A DNA stretch of 21,267 nucleotides from Chara braunii. Taxonomy: Eukaryota > Streptophyta > Charophyceae > Charales > Characeae. Made by a program: the position numbers and the translations under genes. The first letter of the stretch is position 1. Each line of letters starts with the position of its first letter. The notes under the pieces are model-generated. The model saw nothing but the letters and a program-made list of their open reading frames with translations. It ran no database searches and had not been told where the DNA came from. Positions 8,877 through 16,955 of the stretch are shown piece by piece. The stretch spans positions 1,231,551 to 1,252,817 of the forward strand of contig BFEA01000252.1 in the NCBI GenBank assembly GCA_003427395.1, in the 5' to 3' direction.

Positions 8877-9785
8877 CAGTGGAGCAGTCACTGTACAGTC
8901 GTGAGACTGTGCACTACGGAGGAGGGAAGAAGGTTATGGCAAAGGAAAGCGGGAATTGAGCTGATCAGCAAAGGTGAAACTCACCCGATCTGAAGGAAGA
9001 CAGGCAAGGCAAAACTCTAAACCGGGGTTTTTCGATAGGGTGGATCCATTGGTGTACTCGGATTTCAAAGTCAGGGAGTAGTTTTGAGGCTGCAAAGAAA
9101 ACGGGTTGCGCGGTGTGCTAACAGAGAAAGCGGGAAAAGTGAAGTAGAGCATGTACCTGTCCAGTCTCTGGGGATAGGTTTGTAACCGTTCGTTGCTATT
9201 GTTGCATACCCGTAGGGCAGTGGGTTGGAGCAAACTACCTGGTCGTGATCCTCAAGCCCCATTTTCGTCAAGCCAGTAGAGCTTTCGAGTTTATATTTGT
9301 TCCGTTGGTCACCGTTGGCCGATTGGTTATTTTATCTGAGAGCTCGCCACAGAGGTCATAGTGTTCGCTCCTTTTCGAAGGACATCTGCATCCTCTTCAC
9401 AGTTGAACTCGCGATGATTGGCTGATCGCTCGTAGTGATTACTCACCATCGTGTCTCGCCTAGGTTGAGATCGTCGCAACACAATTCTTTTTCATGGTAT
9501 TCGCCCTGATAAAGCTCCTCGTTGCTCTGGTCGTGATCGTCACTAGATCACATCAATCTCCCCTGGCTTGGTAGTTTGCACTAGACCATCGTGACGGTCA
9601 TATTCGCTAACAATGCATTTTCCTATATCCTAGCGGAAGATACAGTGTACCTTCTGCATGGCGCGAATGAACGTATACGGACAAACGAGGAGAGGGCGAC
9701 GAGAGGGAGACTAAGCGCAACAGTGGAATAGATGCACATGTGTGAGTGCATACGAGAGTAAGAGAGAGAATCAGAGTTGCTAGGG
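8877..9785. other. Unassigned segment with one tRNA-like box A, no gene seen
   Basis: Mixed-composition DNA with frames up to 99 residues on the minus strand, none with a recognisable motif. GTAGGGCAGTGGGTTGGAGC at about 9209-9228 resembles a tRNA D-arm, without a matching T-arm. The word TGCACTACGGAGG occurs at 8910 and again at 14827 in element 2. CTGGTCGTGATC occurs at 9239 and 9526. Confidence 0.5.
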
Positions 9786-9840
9786 GAAGTGTTGCCCAGA
9801 TTTTAACTAAATTGGAGAGTTAAAAAAAATGACTTTGTGC

Positions 9841-10085
9841 CTAGGCTACCATCCGGGTCGCCTGGGTCACCCTATTTTCCCGGACGGCATTGCCTTGCAA
9901 GAACCAGAGAAGGTCCATGTTATGCAGAAAAATAAACTAAACAACTTTTGCCTCAGGGTCACATCGAAATTCTTTGCTAAATTTAAAATAAAAAATAAAA
10001 TAATTTTTTTTTTTTAATGTTTTTATTTTTTTATTTTCTTTTGGCCCGGCTGGGCAAGTGGCCCCGGGCCACTCTGGTAGCCTAG
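9841..10085. mobile_element. 245-bp MITE with 11-bp perfect inverted ends
   Basis: The element starts CTAGGCTACCA (9841-9851) and ends TGGTAGCCTAG (10075-10085), an exact 11-bp inverted repeat. CTTTGTGC flanks it exactly at 9833-9840 and 10086-10093. An 8-bp duplication points to hAT-type integration, although the termini do not begin with the commonest CAG(G/A)G. Subterminal DNA is rich in GGGTC, CCCGG and GGCC palindromic words; the centre is A/T-rich. It has no coding capacity. Confidence 0.85.
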
Positions 10086-10108
10086 CTTTGTGCAGTCATA
10101 GTTATTTT

Positions 10109-10645
10109 GAGAAAAGGTTAACCAACCCCCCATTTTTCACCTCAATTTATAAGAAAACCATAAAGTCATCCCAAGCAAACTTCACACCAATCTATAGAGT
10201 GCACTTCTAACTAACATATTATAAAAAAAAAACAAAAAAATAAAAAATAAAAACACATAAAACAGCAACTCAAAAGTGCATTTTTAGGCAATTTTGCCAA
10301 AAACAGCAACTCAAAAGTGCATTTTCAGGCAATTTTGCCAAAAAACAACTCCATCAAAATTTCAGGATTTTCATAATGATTAACAACACAAATTCTAACA
10401 ACCCAAATGAAACCAAATTTGACATACAATAAGCTTGTCCTAAAACAAAAACAGGCAAAAAAAAAAAGTCCAAAAAAACACAAAATTTGACCCCGAAACC
10501 CTAATTTCAGGATCATTCATCGTTACCCAGGGCCGAAACATGGGGGTCCCCGTTAACCACTTGTGGAGAAAAGGTTAACTGACCCCCCAGGATCATTCAT
10601 CGTTACCCAGGGCCGAAACGTGGGGGTCCCCGTTAACCACTTGTG
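10109..10645. mobile_element. Possible second MITE, 537 bp, GTTAAC-containing ends
   Basis: The left end GAGAAAAGGTTAACCAACCC and the reverse complement of the right end (CACAAGTGGTTAACGGGGAC) match at 11 of the first 15 bases. GTTATTTT occurs just outside both ends (10101-10108 and 10646-10653), although this duplication is low complexity. Near the right end an 80-bp unit (10566-10645) repeats the left terminus directly joined to the right terminus, like an internally deleted copy. A 41-bp tandem repeat lies inside at 10263-10344. Confidence 0.5.
10263..10344. repeat. 41-bp tandem repeat, two units
   Basis: CAGCAACTCAAAAGTGCATT begins at 10263 and 10304; the units differ by one base (TTTTTAGG against TTTTCAGG). 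The near identity indicates a recent duplication. Confidence 0.95.
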
Positions 10646-10646
10646 G
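10508..10646. repeat. 59-bp direct repeat with 80-bp period
   Basis: CAGGATCATTCATCGTTACC through GTTAACCACTTGTGG occurs at 10508-10566 and 10588-10646 with a single difference (ACATGGG against ACGTGGG). The 21-bp spacer matches the left end of the possible MITE at 10110. Confidence 0.95.
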
Positions 10647-10789
10647 TTATTTTTATATTTTGCATTTAACTTTGTATAAATCTTGGAAATACAACCCAAA
10701 TTTAAAGAGTTAGTTACATTTTGTCTTTGAATGAATCTAGTTTTATCTTGAATTCATATATAACTGGGTATAAATCTGGGAAGCCTACT

Positions 10790-11121
10790 TCTTTAAAGAA
10801 GATGCTGCCCATTTTTTTACTAAATCGGAGAGTTAGACAAAATTTGACAAGTCAAAGATCGCTTTCAAATTTCATTGGGAAAAAAAGGACAACACTTCGT
10901 TACCCCCAAGAGGTCAAAATGTGTGCCGATAGCAGAAATAAGTAAGTCCTAACAAAATATAGAGGTGCCATAGTAAAATTTATATTAAAAAAATAAATTA
11001 AAATGAGAAAAAAGTAGAAAATAAAATAATTCAAAATTTTGAAAAAAATATTTAAATCAGATAGAACGACAAAAGAAGAAAAACATAAAATTTGAAGTTG
11101 GGGAGGGGGGAAATGGAAAAG
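10790..11121 (+). repeat. Right-arm block, uninterrupted by the hAT element
   Basis: 10800-10990 matches the reverse complement of 3640-3860, and 11010-11120 matches the reverse complement of 2700-2829. The two join here without the 783-bp hAT sequence, so this is the pre-insertion state. GCTGCCCATTTTTTTACTAA followed by GGAGAGTTA at 10802 also resembles 9792-9820. Confidence 0.75.
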
Positions 11122-12253
11122 TAGGGTATGATTTGTGTGACCTTTGGTGTTTTTCTTTTTTGCCGTTTAGGTAATAGTTGTCGTAAATTGTTGCGATTCT
11201 TGTGCAACGTTTTACATGTAATGGAATGAAAAAGAGAGTGTCGCCATGTAGAAATATCGCTATGGTGGGTGATGGGGTTTCCTTGTGAGAAGGTGCAGAT
11301 TAGTGGAAGTGTTTTTCCCTAAAATCGCAAGGAGTTGAGTGGGTTTGCAGGGTCTTTAACCCCTGCCGCGCTGGAGGTATGGTATTACCGCCGAGACGTT
11401 GAATTTGGGTCAGGTATTCATTTCATCTTACTAGGCTGGTGTCATGCTGTCATCAGAATTCTTGAGGTAGAATGTTGATCATTGCTCAATTGGGGCGTCA
11501 TGGAGAGCGGGAAAACATCCTTAAGGGGTGTATGCAGATTGAGGGAGAGACTTACCCTAAATCGCGAGGAGGCGGGCGAGTTTTGCGAGGTTTTTTTGCC
11601 CCTGCCGCGCGGGAGGTGGGGTGATCCCCTGGTTAGTGAAAACAACACCGTGGTGGGAGTTAGTGTTTTTGTAATGAAGAGTGTAGGAAGGTGCTAACCG
11701 CTTTGAACCACGAGGAGGTGGGTGGATATTGCAGGGTTTCTGTGAACAGTTTGGAGCCTGTGGGCACAGACCCCTGCCGCGCGGGTGGCAGGGCGGATTG
11801 GAAGGGCGGATTGGCAGGGGTTGGTAGTAACTCTGGATGAATAATGGACATGATCAAGTAGCGTTGACCGTTGGTTTCCTTTCTGTGGTTTTGATTCGTT
11901 TTCTTCGGTAGTTTCTTTTGGTACATGATTTCTCCATGGTCGGTGGAATTTGGGTTACTAAATTACGGTTGTCAGGGTTGTTATGATTAGAGTTTCTTGG
12001 TGATGAACTTAGATTTTTCTGATAATTTGTGATGATTTTTAAGTGCTTGGGGTTATGGAGTTGGTTGTGGAGTTGGCTATGGGGTGAAATCTGTGGGGTG
12101 AAATCTAGTGCTGCCCTTCATGTGTTTGGTCGGTGATGCCTTGCCTGCTGAGGGGCCCACCTAATTTAATAAAGGACGCCGGACCCGGTTCTCGACTTTT
12201 ATAAAGACTTGAGCATTCGAGTGAAAAAAAAAAAATAAAAAAAAATTAAAAAA
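11122..12253 (+). mobile_element. Noncoding poly(A) retroposon, element 3
   Basis: The composite repeat is broken between GGAAAAG (ending 11121) and GTGATGAAG (12254). In the left arm the same words are contiguous (reverse complement near 2690-2715: AATGAAAAAGTGATGAAG). The inserted sequence has AATAAA at 12168-12173, the GGACGCCGGACCCGG module at 12174 and an A-rich tail from 12224. A 5-bp AAAAG may be the target duplication. Inside are three copies of a unit ending in CCCCTGCCGCGC. No coding frame. It looks like a shorter relative of element 1, sharing its 3' module. Confidence 0.7.
11290..11800 (+). repeat. Three imperfect units ending in CCCCTGCCGCGC
   Basis: Units end at about 11378, 11617 and 11793. 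Shared phrases are GCAGATT..GGGAG, CCCTAAA(A)TCGC, (G/A)AGGAG(G/T)(C/T)G and CCCCTGCCGCGC(G/T)GG. In the third unit the end can fold with CCTGCC pairing GGCAGG. Spacing is about 236 and then about 170 bp. Confidence 0.7.
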
Positions 12254-12308
12254 GTGATGAAGAAAGAGAGAGGTGAGAAAAAAAAAAAAAAAAAAGGGGG
12301 GGGGGGGG

Positions 12309-12346
12309 CTGTCTCTTATACACATCTAGATGTGTATAAGAGACAG
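12309..12346. other. Nextera mate-pair junction adapter, copy 1
   Basis: CTGTCTCTTATACACATCT followed at once by AGATGTGTATAAGAGACAG: the 19-bp Tn5 mosaic end and its reverse complement, perfect over 38 bp. This is the known junction of circularised Nextera mate-pair fragments, a library sequence and not genomic. Confidence 0.97.
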
Positions 12347-12394
12347 GTGGAGAAGAGAAGAAAAGATTAGTGGAAGAGAGTGAGTGCGGAGGAG

Positions 12395-12432
12395 CTGTCT
12401 CTTATACACATCTAGATGTGTATAAGAGACAG
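12395..12432. other. Nextera mate-pair junction adapter, copy 2
   Basis: The same 38-bp doubled mosaic end, identical to the copy at 12309. Two copies 48 bp apart show joined fragments of the same library type. Confidence 0.97.
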
Positions 12433-12467
12433 ACTTCGTATCGTAAGTAGCAAGATGCAAGAAAATC

Positions 12468-12855
12468 GTGATGAAGAAAGAGAGAGGTGAGAAAAAAAAA
12501 AAAAAAAAAGTGGGAGGTGGGGAGATGATGGGGTTGTGGTTAGGGGAGGAAAAGGGGAGAGGAGGGTGAGAGAATGAGAGAGAAAAGGATGGGAAAGGTG
12601 GAGAAGAGAAGAAAAGATTAGTGGAAGAGAGTGAGTGCGGAGGAGAGGGGAGAAAAGCGGGAGGGGTATGGGAGAACAGTGGGAAGGAGAGGAGAGAAGT
12701 AGGGAAAACAAGAGAGAAGGGTGAGGTAGGATAAAGGAGTAGTGGTGGAGTTAGAAAAGGTGATTAGATGATGAGGGGGGAGGAAAGAGAAATGGGTTGA
12801 GGGAGAGTAGGTTGGTGAGTAGGGAGGTTATACCAAGCTCTTGGGTGGCGAAGAG
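12468..12855 (-). repeat. Right-arm purine-rich tract (inverse of 2287-2700)
   Basis: G/A-rich DNA whose reverse complement follows 2287-2700, including GGTTGGTATAACC-like and CCTACTCTCCC phrases and CTCTTTCTTCATCAC. The minus-strand 99-residue frame is the low-complexity counterpart of the left-arm frame and is not a gene. Confidence 0.8.
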
Positions 12856-13053
12856 CAGAGGACTACCAAGATCCACAGGATCTTGACCTTCAAGGTGTTG
12901 TTGGCCTGCTGCCGTAGCAATAAAAAAAAAAATAATAAGGATGATAATCTGGAGTTAGATGAGATCTTGATCAACTACCCTGATTGCATAGACGTGCAAC
13001 CCCCCAGCCACGGGGGTCTTCACGGCTGCCAAACTGCCGCTGCAGCAGTAGAA

Positions 13054-13092
<39 letters not shown>

Positions 13093-13304
13093 TGGGTGTG
13101 TTGGGATCCTGATCAACCACCCAGATCCCACTATAGTTCAGCCCCCTAGCCAAGGGGGTCTTCAAGATCTTCAGCAAGCTGCCACGCGACACTGCAGATG
13201 GCCACGTGCGCAAGCAGTAGCAGCCATAACGCCGGGGGGGACGGGGGCGCAAATAGAAGTGCAGCCGCTGTTGTCGTGTTGGCCACTGCTCGCAGCTCGC
13301 CGAC
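12840..13304 (-). repeat. Right-arm hairpin modules (inverse of 1866-2290)
   Basis: The reverse complement matches the two hairpin modules of the left arm in the same order, with CCCCC..GGGGG hairpins at about 12999-13017 and 13141-13157. The ATC microsatellite at 13057-13092 (12 units) corresponds to four GAT units at 2071-2082. Confidence 0.8.
13057..13092. repeat. ATC microsatellite, 12 units
   Basis: Perfect (ATC)12 inside the right-arm hairpin module. The left arm has only (GAT)4 plus a T run at the same place. Confidence 0.95.
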
Positions 13305-13386
13305 GGGGGGGGGGGGGGGGGGGGGGAGGTAAACAGTTGGCGTGACACTCTTCAACACCAACGTGCCACGCTATAAGAACATGTAT

Positions 13387-13471
13387 GGAGTTTGGCTAGA
13401 GTGCTAAGCCATTGGCTACACACGCACATGGTTGGCAACTTCCCAGGTTCAAATCCTGGCAGGTGCACTCC
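13387..13471 (+). other. tRNA-like segment in copy C
   Basis: TTTGGCTAGAGTGCTAAGCC (13391-13410) fits a D-arm/box A, and CCAGG-TTCAAAT-CCTGG (13443-13459) is a perfect 5-bp T-stem with a 7-nt loop and box B GGTTCAAATCC. GGAGT at 13387 can pair with ACTCC at 13467, but five extra bases lie between T-stem and acceptor strand, so a working tRNA is unlikely. It could be an internal Pol III promoter of tRNA origin. Copies A and B have it in decayed or deleted form. Confidence 0.45.
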
Positions 13472-13766
13472 CGGATATTGATATAATATAATATGGGAAT
13501 GGGGTGGGGCAGCGTGGGCACGTGGTGCGTGCGACGTGCGTGTGTGGTCGCCTTGACCTATCGGGATTACACAGTTTTCCCACATTTGTGGGATAGGGTG
13601 GGTGGGAGCGGGAACCGTTCCCTTTCTGATACGAGTGTGACGGACCCGTCGGGATGGCGGTCCGTTAGGATCAAGACGGAGGGATGAGCATGATGGAGAT
13701 GGAGCTGGAAGGGACAACGCAGTTCTGATGCATACTCAACACGCATGTACTCCAAACTGTGCAAAT

Positions 13767-13779
13767 AAAGAATGAGGCT
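13767..13779. repeat. Left 13-bp target duplication of element 2
   Basis: AAAGAATGAGGCT, repeated exactly at 17451-17463, just after the A-rich tail. Confidence 0.9.
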
Positions 13780-14016
13780 TGCGCATGGACACCGGCAGGG
13801 CATTAGACTCGGTTAGAGTGACGCACGGCTGGACATACATTCCCTTGGGCTGACGCATGGTACCACTACAGACACTACCTGCGCACCACTCAAGGGTAGT
13901 TCATGGTGTTGTATGTTGGTTCTGGGTTGCAAATGGGTTTCTTGGGGGTGTCGGTCTTCGGTGCTCTGCTGATCTCCCTGGTCTGACATATCACATGTTC
14001 GTGTCATTTTCACTGG

Positions 14017-14085
14017 TTGTTCATATGGTTGAGTCATTTGATTGTATGTTGTAAGGTCACGGGTTCGAGCTTGGTTCAGTCCTTG
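14017..14085 (+). other. tRNA-like segment near the 5' end of element 2
   Basis: TTGTTCATATGGTTGAGTC resembles a tRNA D-arm (box A), and AAGGTCACGGGTTCGAGC resembles a variable loop plus T-arm (box B GGTTCGAGC at 14062-14070). The 3' side of the T-stem (TTGGT) pairs poorly. About 240 bp inside the element's left edge, it could act as, or descend from, an internal Pol III promoter. Confidence 0.4.
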
Positions 14086-14168
14086 GGGGGGTTCTTGTCC
14101 AACTTGCCCCGTTCTCTCTTCGATGTATACACATGATGTTGTCTGTACACTTCCATATATCAATTCAC

Positions 14169-14560
14169 AGAGCACAGACAGCCTTCCGGGGGGTTGTCAC
14201 TGGGTAGGGTCTAGTGTGTCGTAGCAGGTACGAGGCTGGTCACTGGAGTTCCTGCTGATAATCGGGTGGAACTGCCTAGAGCACACACAGCCTTCCGGGG
14301 GGGTCTGTCATTGGGTAGGGTCCAGTATGTCGTAGCAGGTACCAGGCTGGTGACCGGAGTTCCTGCTGATAGTCGGGTGGGACTTCCCACTAAGGCTTAC
14401 ATACACAAGTCTTCATACAGGGTGTTATTCGGATGTACACATGGGTTGCGAATTGTCCAACTACGAGACTGGGGGGGTCTGTCGCTGGGTAGGGTCTAGT
14501 GTGTCGTAGTGGGTGCGAGGCTGGTCACCGGAGCTCCTGCTGATAATCGGGTAGAACTAT
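14169..14560 (+). repeat. 109-bp tandem repeat, three units
   Basis: AGAGCACA(G/C)ACAGCCTTCC begins at 14169 and 14278. A third unit, starting within the G run at about 14471, lacks that lead and is preceded by 65 bp of other sequence. Each unit carries GGGTAGGGTC(T/C)AGT, GTGTCGTAG or GTATGTCGTAG, GAGGCTGGT or CAGGCTGGT, and CTCCTGCTGATA-type words. The 60-80-residue frames follow the repeats. Confidence 0.9.
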
Positions 14561-14643
14561 GTAGTGGCTATGAGACCTGTAGTACATTGTCTGGGTTTGG
14601 CGTTCGAAGTCCTTGTTCGACAGGGCTCGTCCGACTCTGCTTC

Positions 14644-14671
14644 CACCAGGGCTGGGTAACCAGCCCTGGTG
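14644..14671. repeat. Perfect 12-bp hairpin
   Basis: CACCAGGGCTGG (14644-14655), loop GTAA, then the exact complement CCAGCCCTGGTG (14660-14671). It lies in element 2 just after the 109-bp repeats. A GTAA tetraloop of GNRA type would make this a stable RNA hairpin if transcribed. Confidence 0.85.
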
Positions 14672-14689
14672 CCTGTCACCGTTGTCCGG

Positions 14690-16089
14690 TCCAAAGCTGC
14701 CTGCCCATTGGTACGGTGCTGGTCCTGAGTGTTGGTCACACTGAGGTAGGATAGTGGGATAGGAAATGCACTAGAAGTATTGACGTGAGACGGGAGCGCC
14801 GCACCCCTCCCGGTACGGCTTGGACGGTGCACTACGGAGGCTTTGGGTGACGTAGCAGGCGGTGGGCGAGGTGCAGCGGCGAGGGGGAGTAGGATCGAGC
14901 GGCGCAAGGGAAGAGGTCGAGCGGCGCGAGGGAAGAGGGTGGGGTTCATGGCGATGGCTTGGTCTGTTGGGGTAGAGTTTTTGCAAAGTGGAAGGAATGT
15001 GTTGGGCGTGGCGACGAGAGAAATGGTACGGTGAGTTTGATCAGCGCGATGGTGGAAAGGGCGGTAGGGTGTGGGCTGCGTTGAGGTGTGTGTCTCCCCC
15101 GTGATAGGGCTCCATGGGCGCAGTTGGGAGGGAAGAGTACCGCAAGCATGGCGAGGGTGGTGGTGCTTTGGATGATGCATCCCTTCATCTCTCCGGACTA
15201 ACCTGCGAGGGGTGGCTGGCAGGTTCAGCGGTTTGGGCTCGCAACGTGGTTTTGCATGGTCCGTTTATCTTCATCGAGTGGCCTTTGAGGATGGTCGAGT
15301 GAGTGTCGACTACAAGGTGGCCAGTCTTTGCTCGCAAAGTCGATGAAGGAGGAGGTGTGGTTTGGAGGGGGGACGGTTGGATAACGAAGTGTGGGGACTT
15401 GGGGTATTCTTCTCTAGTTAGGCCTTTGTTCTTCTAAGACGTTTTTCCTAGTTTTTCTTTCAGTTTTAGACTTGAGTCTGGTCCCTAATTTTGATTTTCA
15501 GAATTTGATTTTCAATCTGCTAAATTGCATTCTCCTGAAAATATCACCTAAATGATGTTCCCATTTGATTTGTTAAAGCAAACCTTATCTTCGCGATTTT
15601 TTCTTAAGTCGCAGAACCTGATACAATTGCTAATTTGGTTAACAAGTTCTTGATCCACTGTCCGAGTGAGATTTTTCTTTTTTGGATTTTCAAATTTTAT
15701 CAAATCTCATCTTTAATCCCATCTTTGAAATTCGTTAGCTGATGATCTCAACTATGATTAGGATTATTCTTGATCATAGACATTCGTGAGTCCAATATGG
15801 GACGTCTTAGTTTGATTTCTTGAATTTTCGATCTTAAATGTTCCCTTCCAATAAGGCTGTTGCAGACAGATTTCCTAATTGTGGTTCTAATTCCTATTTT
15901 TCAAGAGTAGTTTTCGCAGTTCTCCTCTAAGTGAATAAATCCACATCCGCAAATCTTATTTCTTAGTCGTGATTGCGGTCGTTGTGGTTTTGCAAATTAA
16001 AAGGGGGGGGGTCGAATTAGGGGTACGTGGGAAGTGGGGGGGTTCACTTAGAAGAGGGACCGGCGGTTTAGAGAGGTAAGTCTAACTAG
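14690..16089. other. Element 2 interior, no gene seen
   Basis: GC-rich DNA (to about 15.4 kb) with GAGCGGCGC(A/G)AGGGAAGAG repeated directly at about 14897 and 14921, then AT-rich DNA (15.4-16.0 kb) with many TTTGATTTTCAAT-like words and an eight-G run near 16002. I see no protein domain. Confidence 0.5.
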
Positions 16090-16895
16090 AACGGTGGGGT
16101 GGGACGACATTGGCCGGTGCTGGAGCATTCGCTCTGTGACCAGGGGGAGCTTGAGGCCATTGAAGTTATGCCGAGGGTGGAAGGCATAACCATCTCGCCC
16201 GACGTAGTTGTGGTTGGGGCGGTGACCCTGTAACCTTTTGAGGGGCCATGCAGTTAAGAGAGGTGTCGAGGGAGGAAAACACTCTCTGTCCGTCAGAATC
16301 AGTTAGATGGGTACTGGGGGTTGTTTGTGTTGCCTTGTAACCGTAATACGGGGGTATGAGATCTGACGAGTTCTGGTACGAGGACTGAAAGCTGGATCGG
16401 CGTGTCCTTCATCGGCAGTGAAGGTAAGAGTCGGATTGTTAGTGATTTCCTCCTCTTGTCTTTTCAAATGGAGACTGAAATCGGAAGCATGGTTTGGAAG
16501 AAATTTTGGGTGGGCTCATGCAGGAGGGGAAGGGTGGCTCAGGGTGGTAAGTCTATTAGAAGGAAGGGGTGCGGCGACAGTAGCCGGTGCTGGAGCAGTG
16601 GCTCTGTGACCATGGGACGAGCTTGAGGCCATTGGAGCTTGCCGAGGGTGGAAGGCATAACCACCTCTTTCAACGTAGCTGAATCTGGGGCAGTGACCCT
16701 GTAACCCGGTAGGGGGTTTGGCAGCTAAGGAAGGGTCGAGGGAGGACGACGCGTCCTGTCCGTCAGAAAACAGTCAGTTCGGTGCTGGGGCAGCTTGTGT
16801 TGCCTTGTAACCCTAGCAAGGGGGGTGTGAGAACTGGCGACTTCTGGTACGAGGACTGAAAGCTTGAGTGACGGTTTCTCGCCTGTAGTGTGGGT
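16090..16895 (+). repeat. 310-bp repeat module, copies 2 and 3 in tandem
   Basis: Two copies (16090-16430 and 16563-16895) lie about 470 bp apart. They share GCCGGTGCTGGAGCA, GCTCTGTGACCA, GCTTGAGGCCATTG, CCGAGGGTGGAAGGCATAACC, GACCCTGTAACC, GTCGAGGGAGGA, TGTCCGTCAGAA, TTGCCTTGTAACC and CTGGTACGAGGACTGAAAGC, and are closer to each other than to copy 1 at 5870. Immediately upstream of both is GGTAAGTCTA, seen more loosely as GGTAAGTAGG before copy 1. Confidence 0.9.
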
Positions 16896-16955
16896 TTGGT
16901 TTGGGTTGATGGTGCGACGGTTTCTCGCCTGTAGTGTGGGTTTGGTTTGGATTGA
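16872..16955 (+). repeat. Short direct repeat at the end of module 3
   Basis: GACGGTTTCTCGCCTGTAGT with GTGGGTTTGGTTTGG is followed 46 bp later by the same run with one change in its first bases. It overlaps the boundary of the third module. Confidence 0.85.

Larger units (their letters stand above)
12254..12467. other. Chimeric adapter-containing assembly artefact
   Basis: 42 bp at 12254-12295 (GTGATGAAG.. plus 18 A) are repeated exactly at 12468-12509. Between them stand 13 G, a doubled mosaic end, a 48-bp copy of 12598-12645 (at 12347-12394), a second doubled mosaic end, and 36 bp of unmatched sequence (12433-12467). The 13 G replace GTGGGAGGTGGGG of the real flank. Removing 12254-12467 restores a continuous repeat. 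Confidence 0.9.
13305..13779 (+). repeat. Composite repeat, copy C (5' part)
   Basis: 22 G, then the same order as copy A: TAAACAGTTGGCGTGACACT, tRNA-like segment, GGGAACCGTTCCC palindrome (about 13610), the hairpin built from ACGGACC (13639) and GGTCCGT, and CTCCAAACTGTGC. It stops at AAAGAATGAGGCT (13767-13779), where element 2 is inserted. The remainder continues at 17451. Confidence 0.85.

Noticed and set aside
10263-10646. CRISPR array
   Set aside because: Only two copies of each direct repeat, no regular spacers, and the setting is a eukaryotic mobile element.
12309-12432. Apparent small transposon with 19-bp mosaic inverted ends
   Set aside because: The sequence is exactly the doubled Tn5 mosaic end used in mate-pair libraries, with local duplications on both sides; no transposase or Tn5 genes.
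12433-12467. Sequencing-adapter identity for the unmatched 36 bp after the second junction
   Set aside because: I could not match it to an adapter I know or to another part of the window; it may be the mate fragment from elsewhere in the genome.
13387-13471. Functional tRNA gene
   Set aside because: T-arm and box A are good, but extra bases disrupt the acceptor and the other copies have lost the T-arm.
14557-15180. 207-residue minus-strand frame in element 2
   Set aside because: GC-rich, Pro/Arg/Thr-rich, no motif, runs through the perfect hairpin at 14644 and lies antisense to the poly(A) direction of the element.
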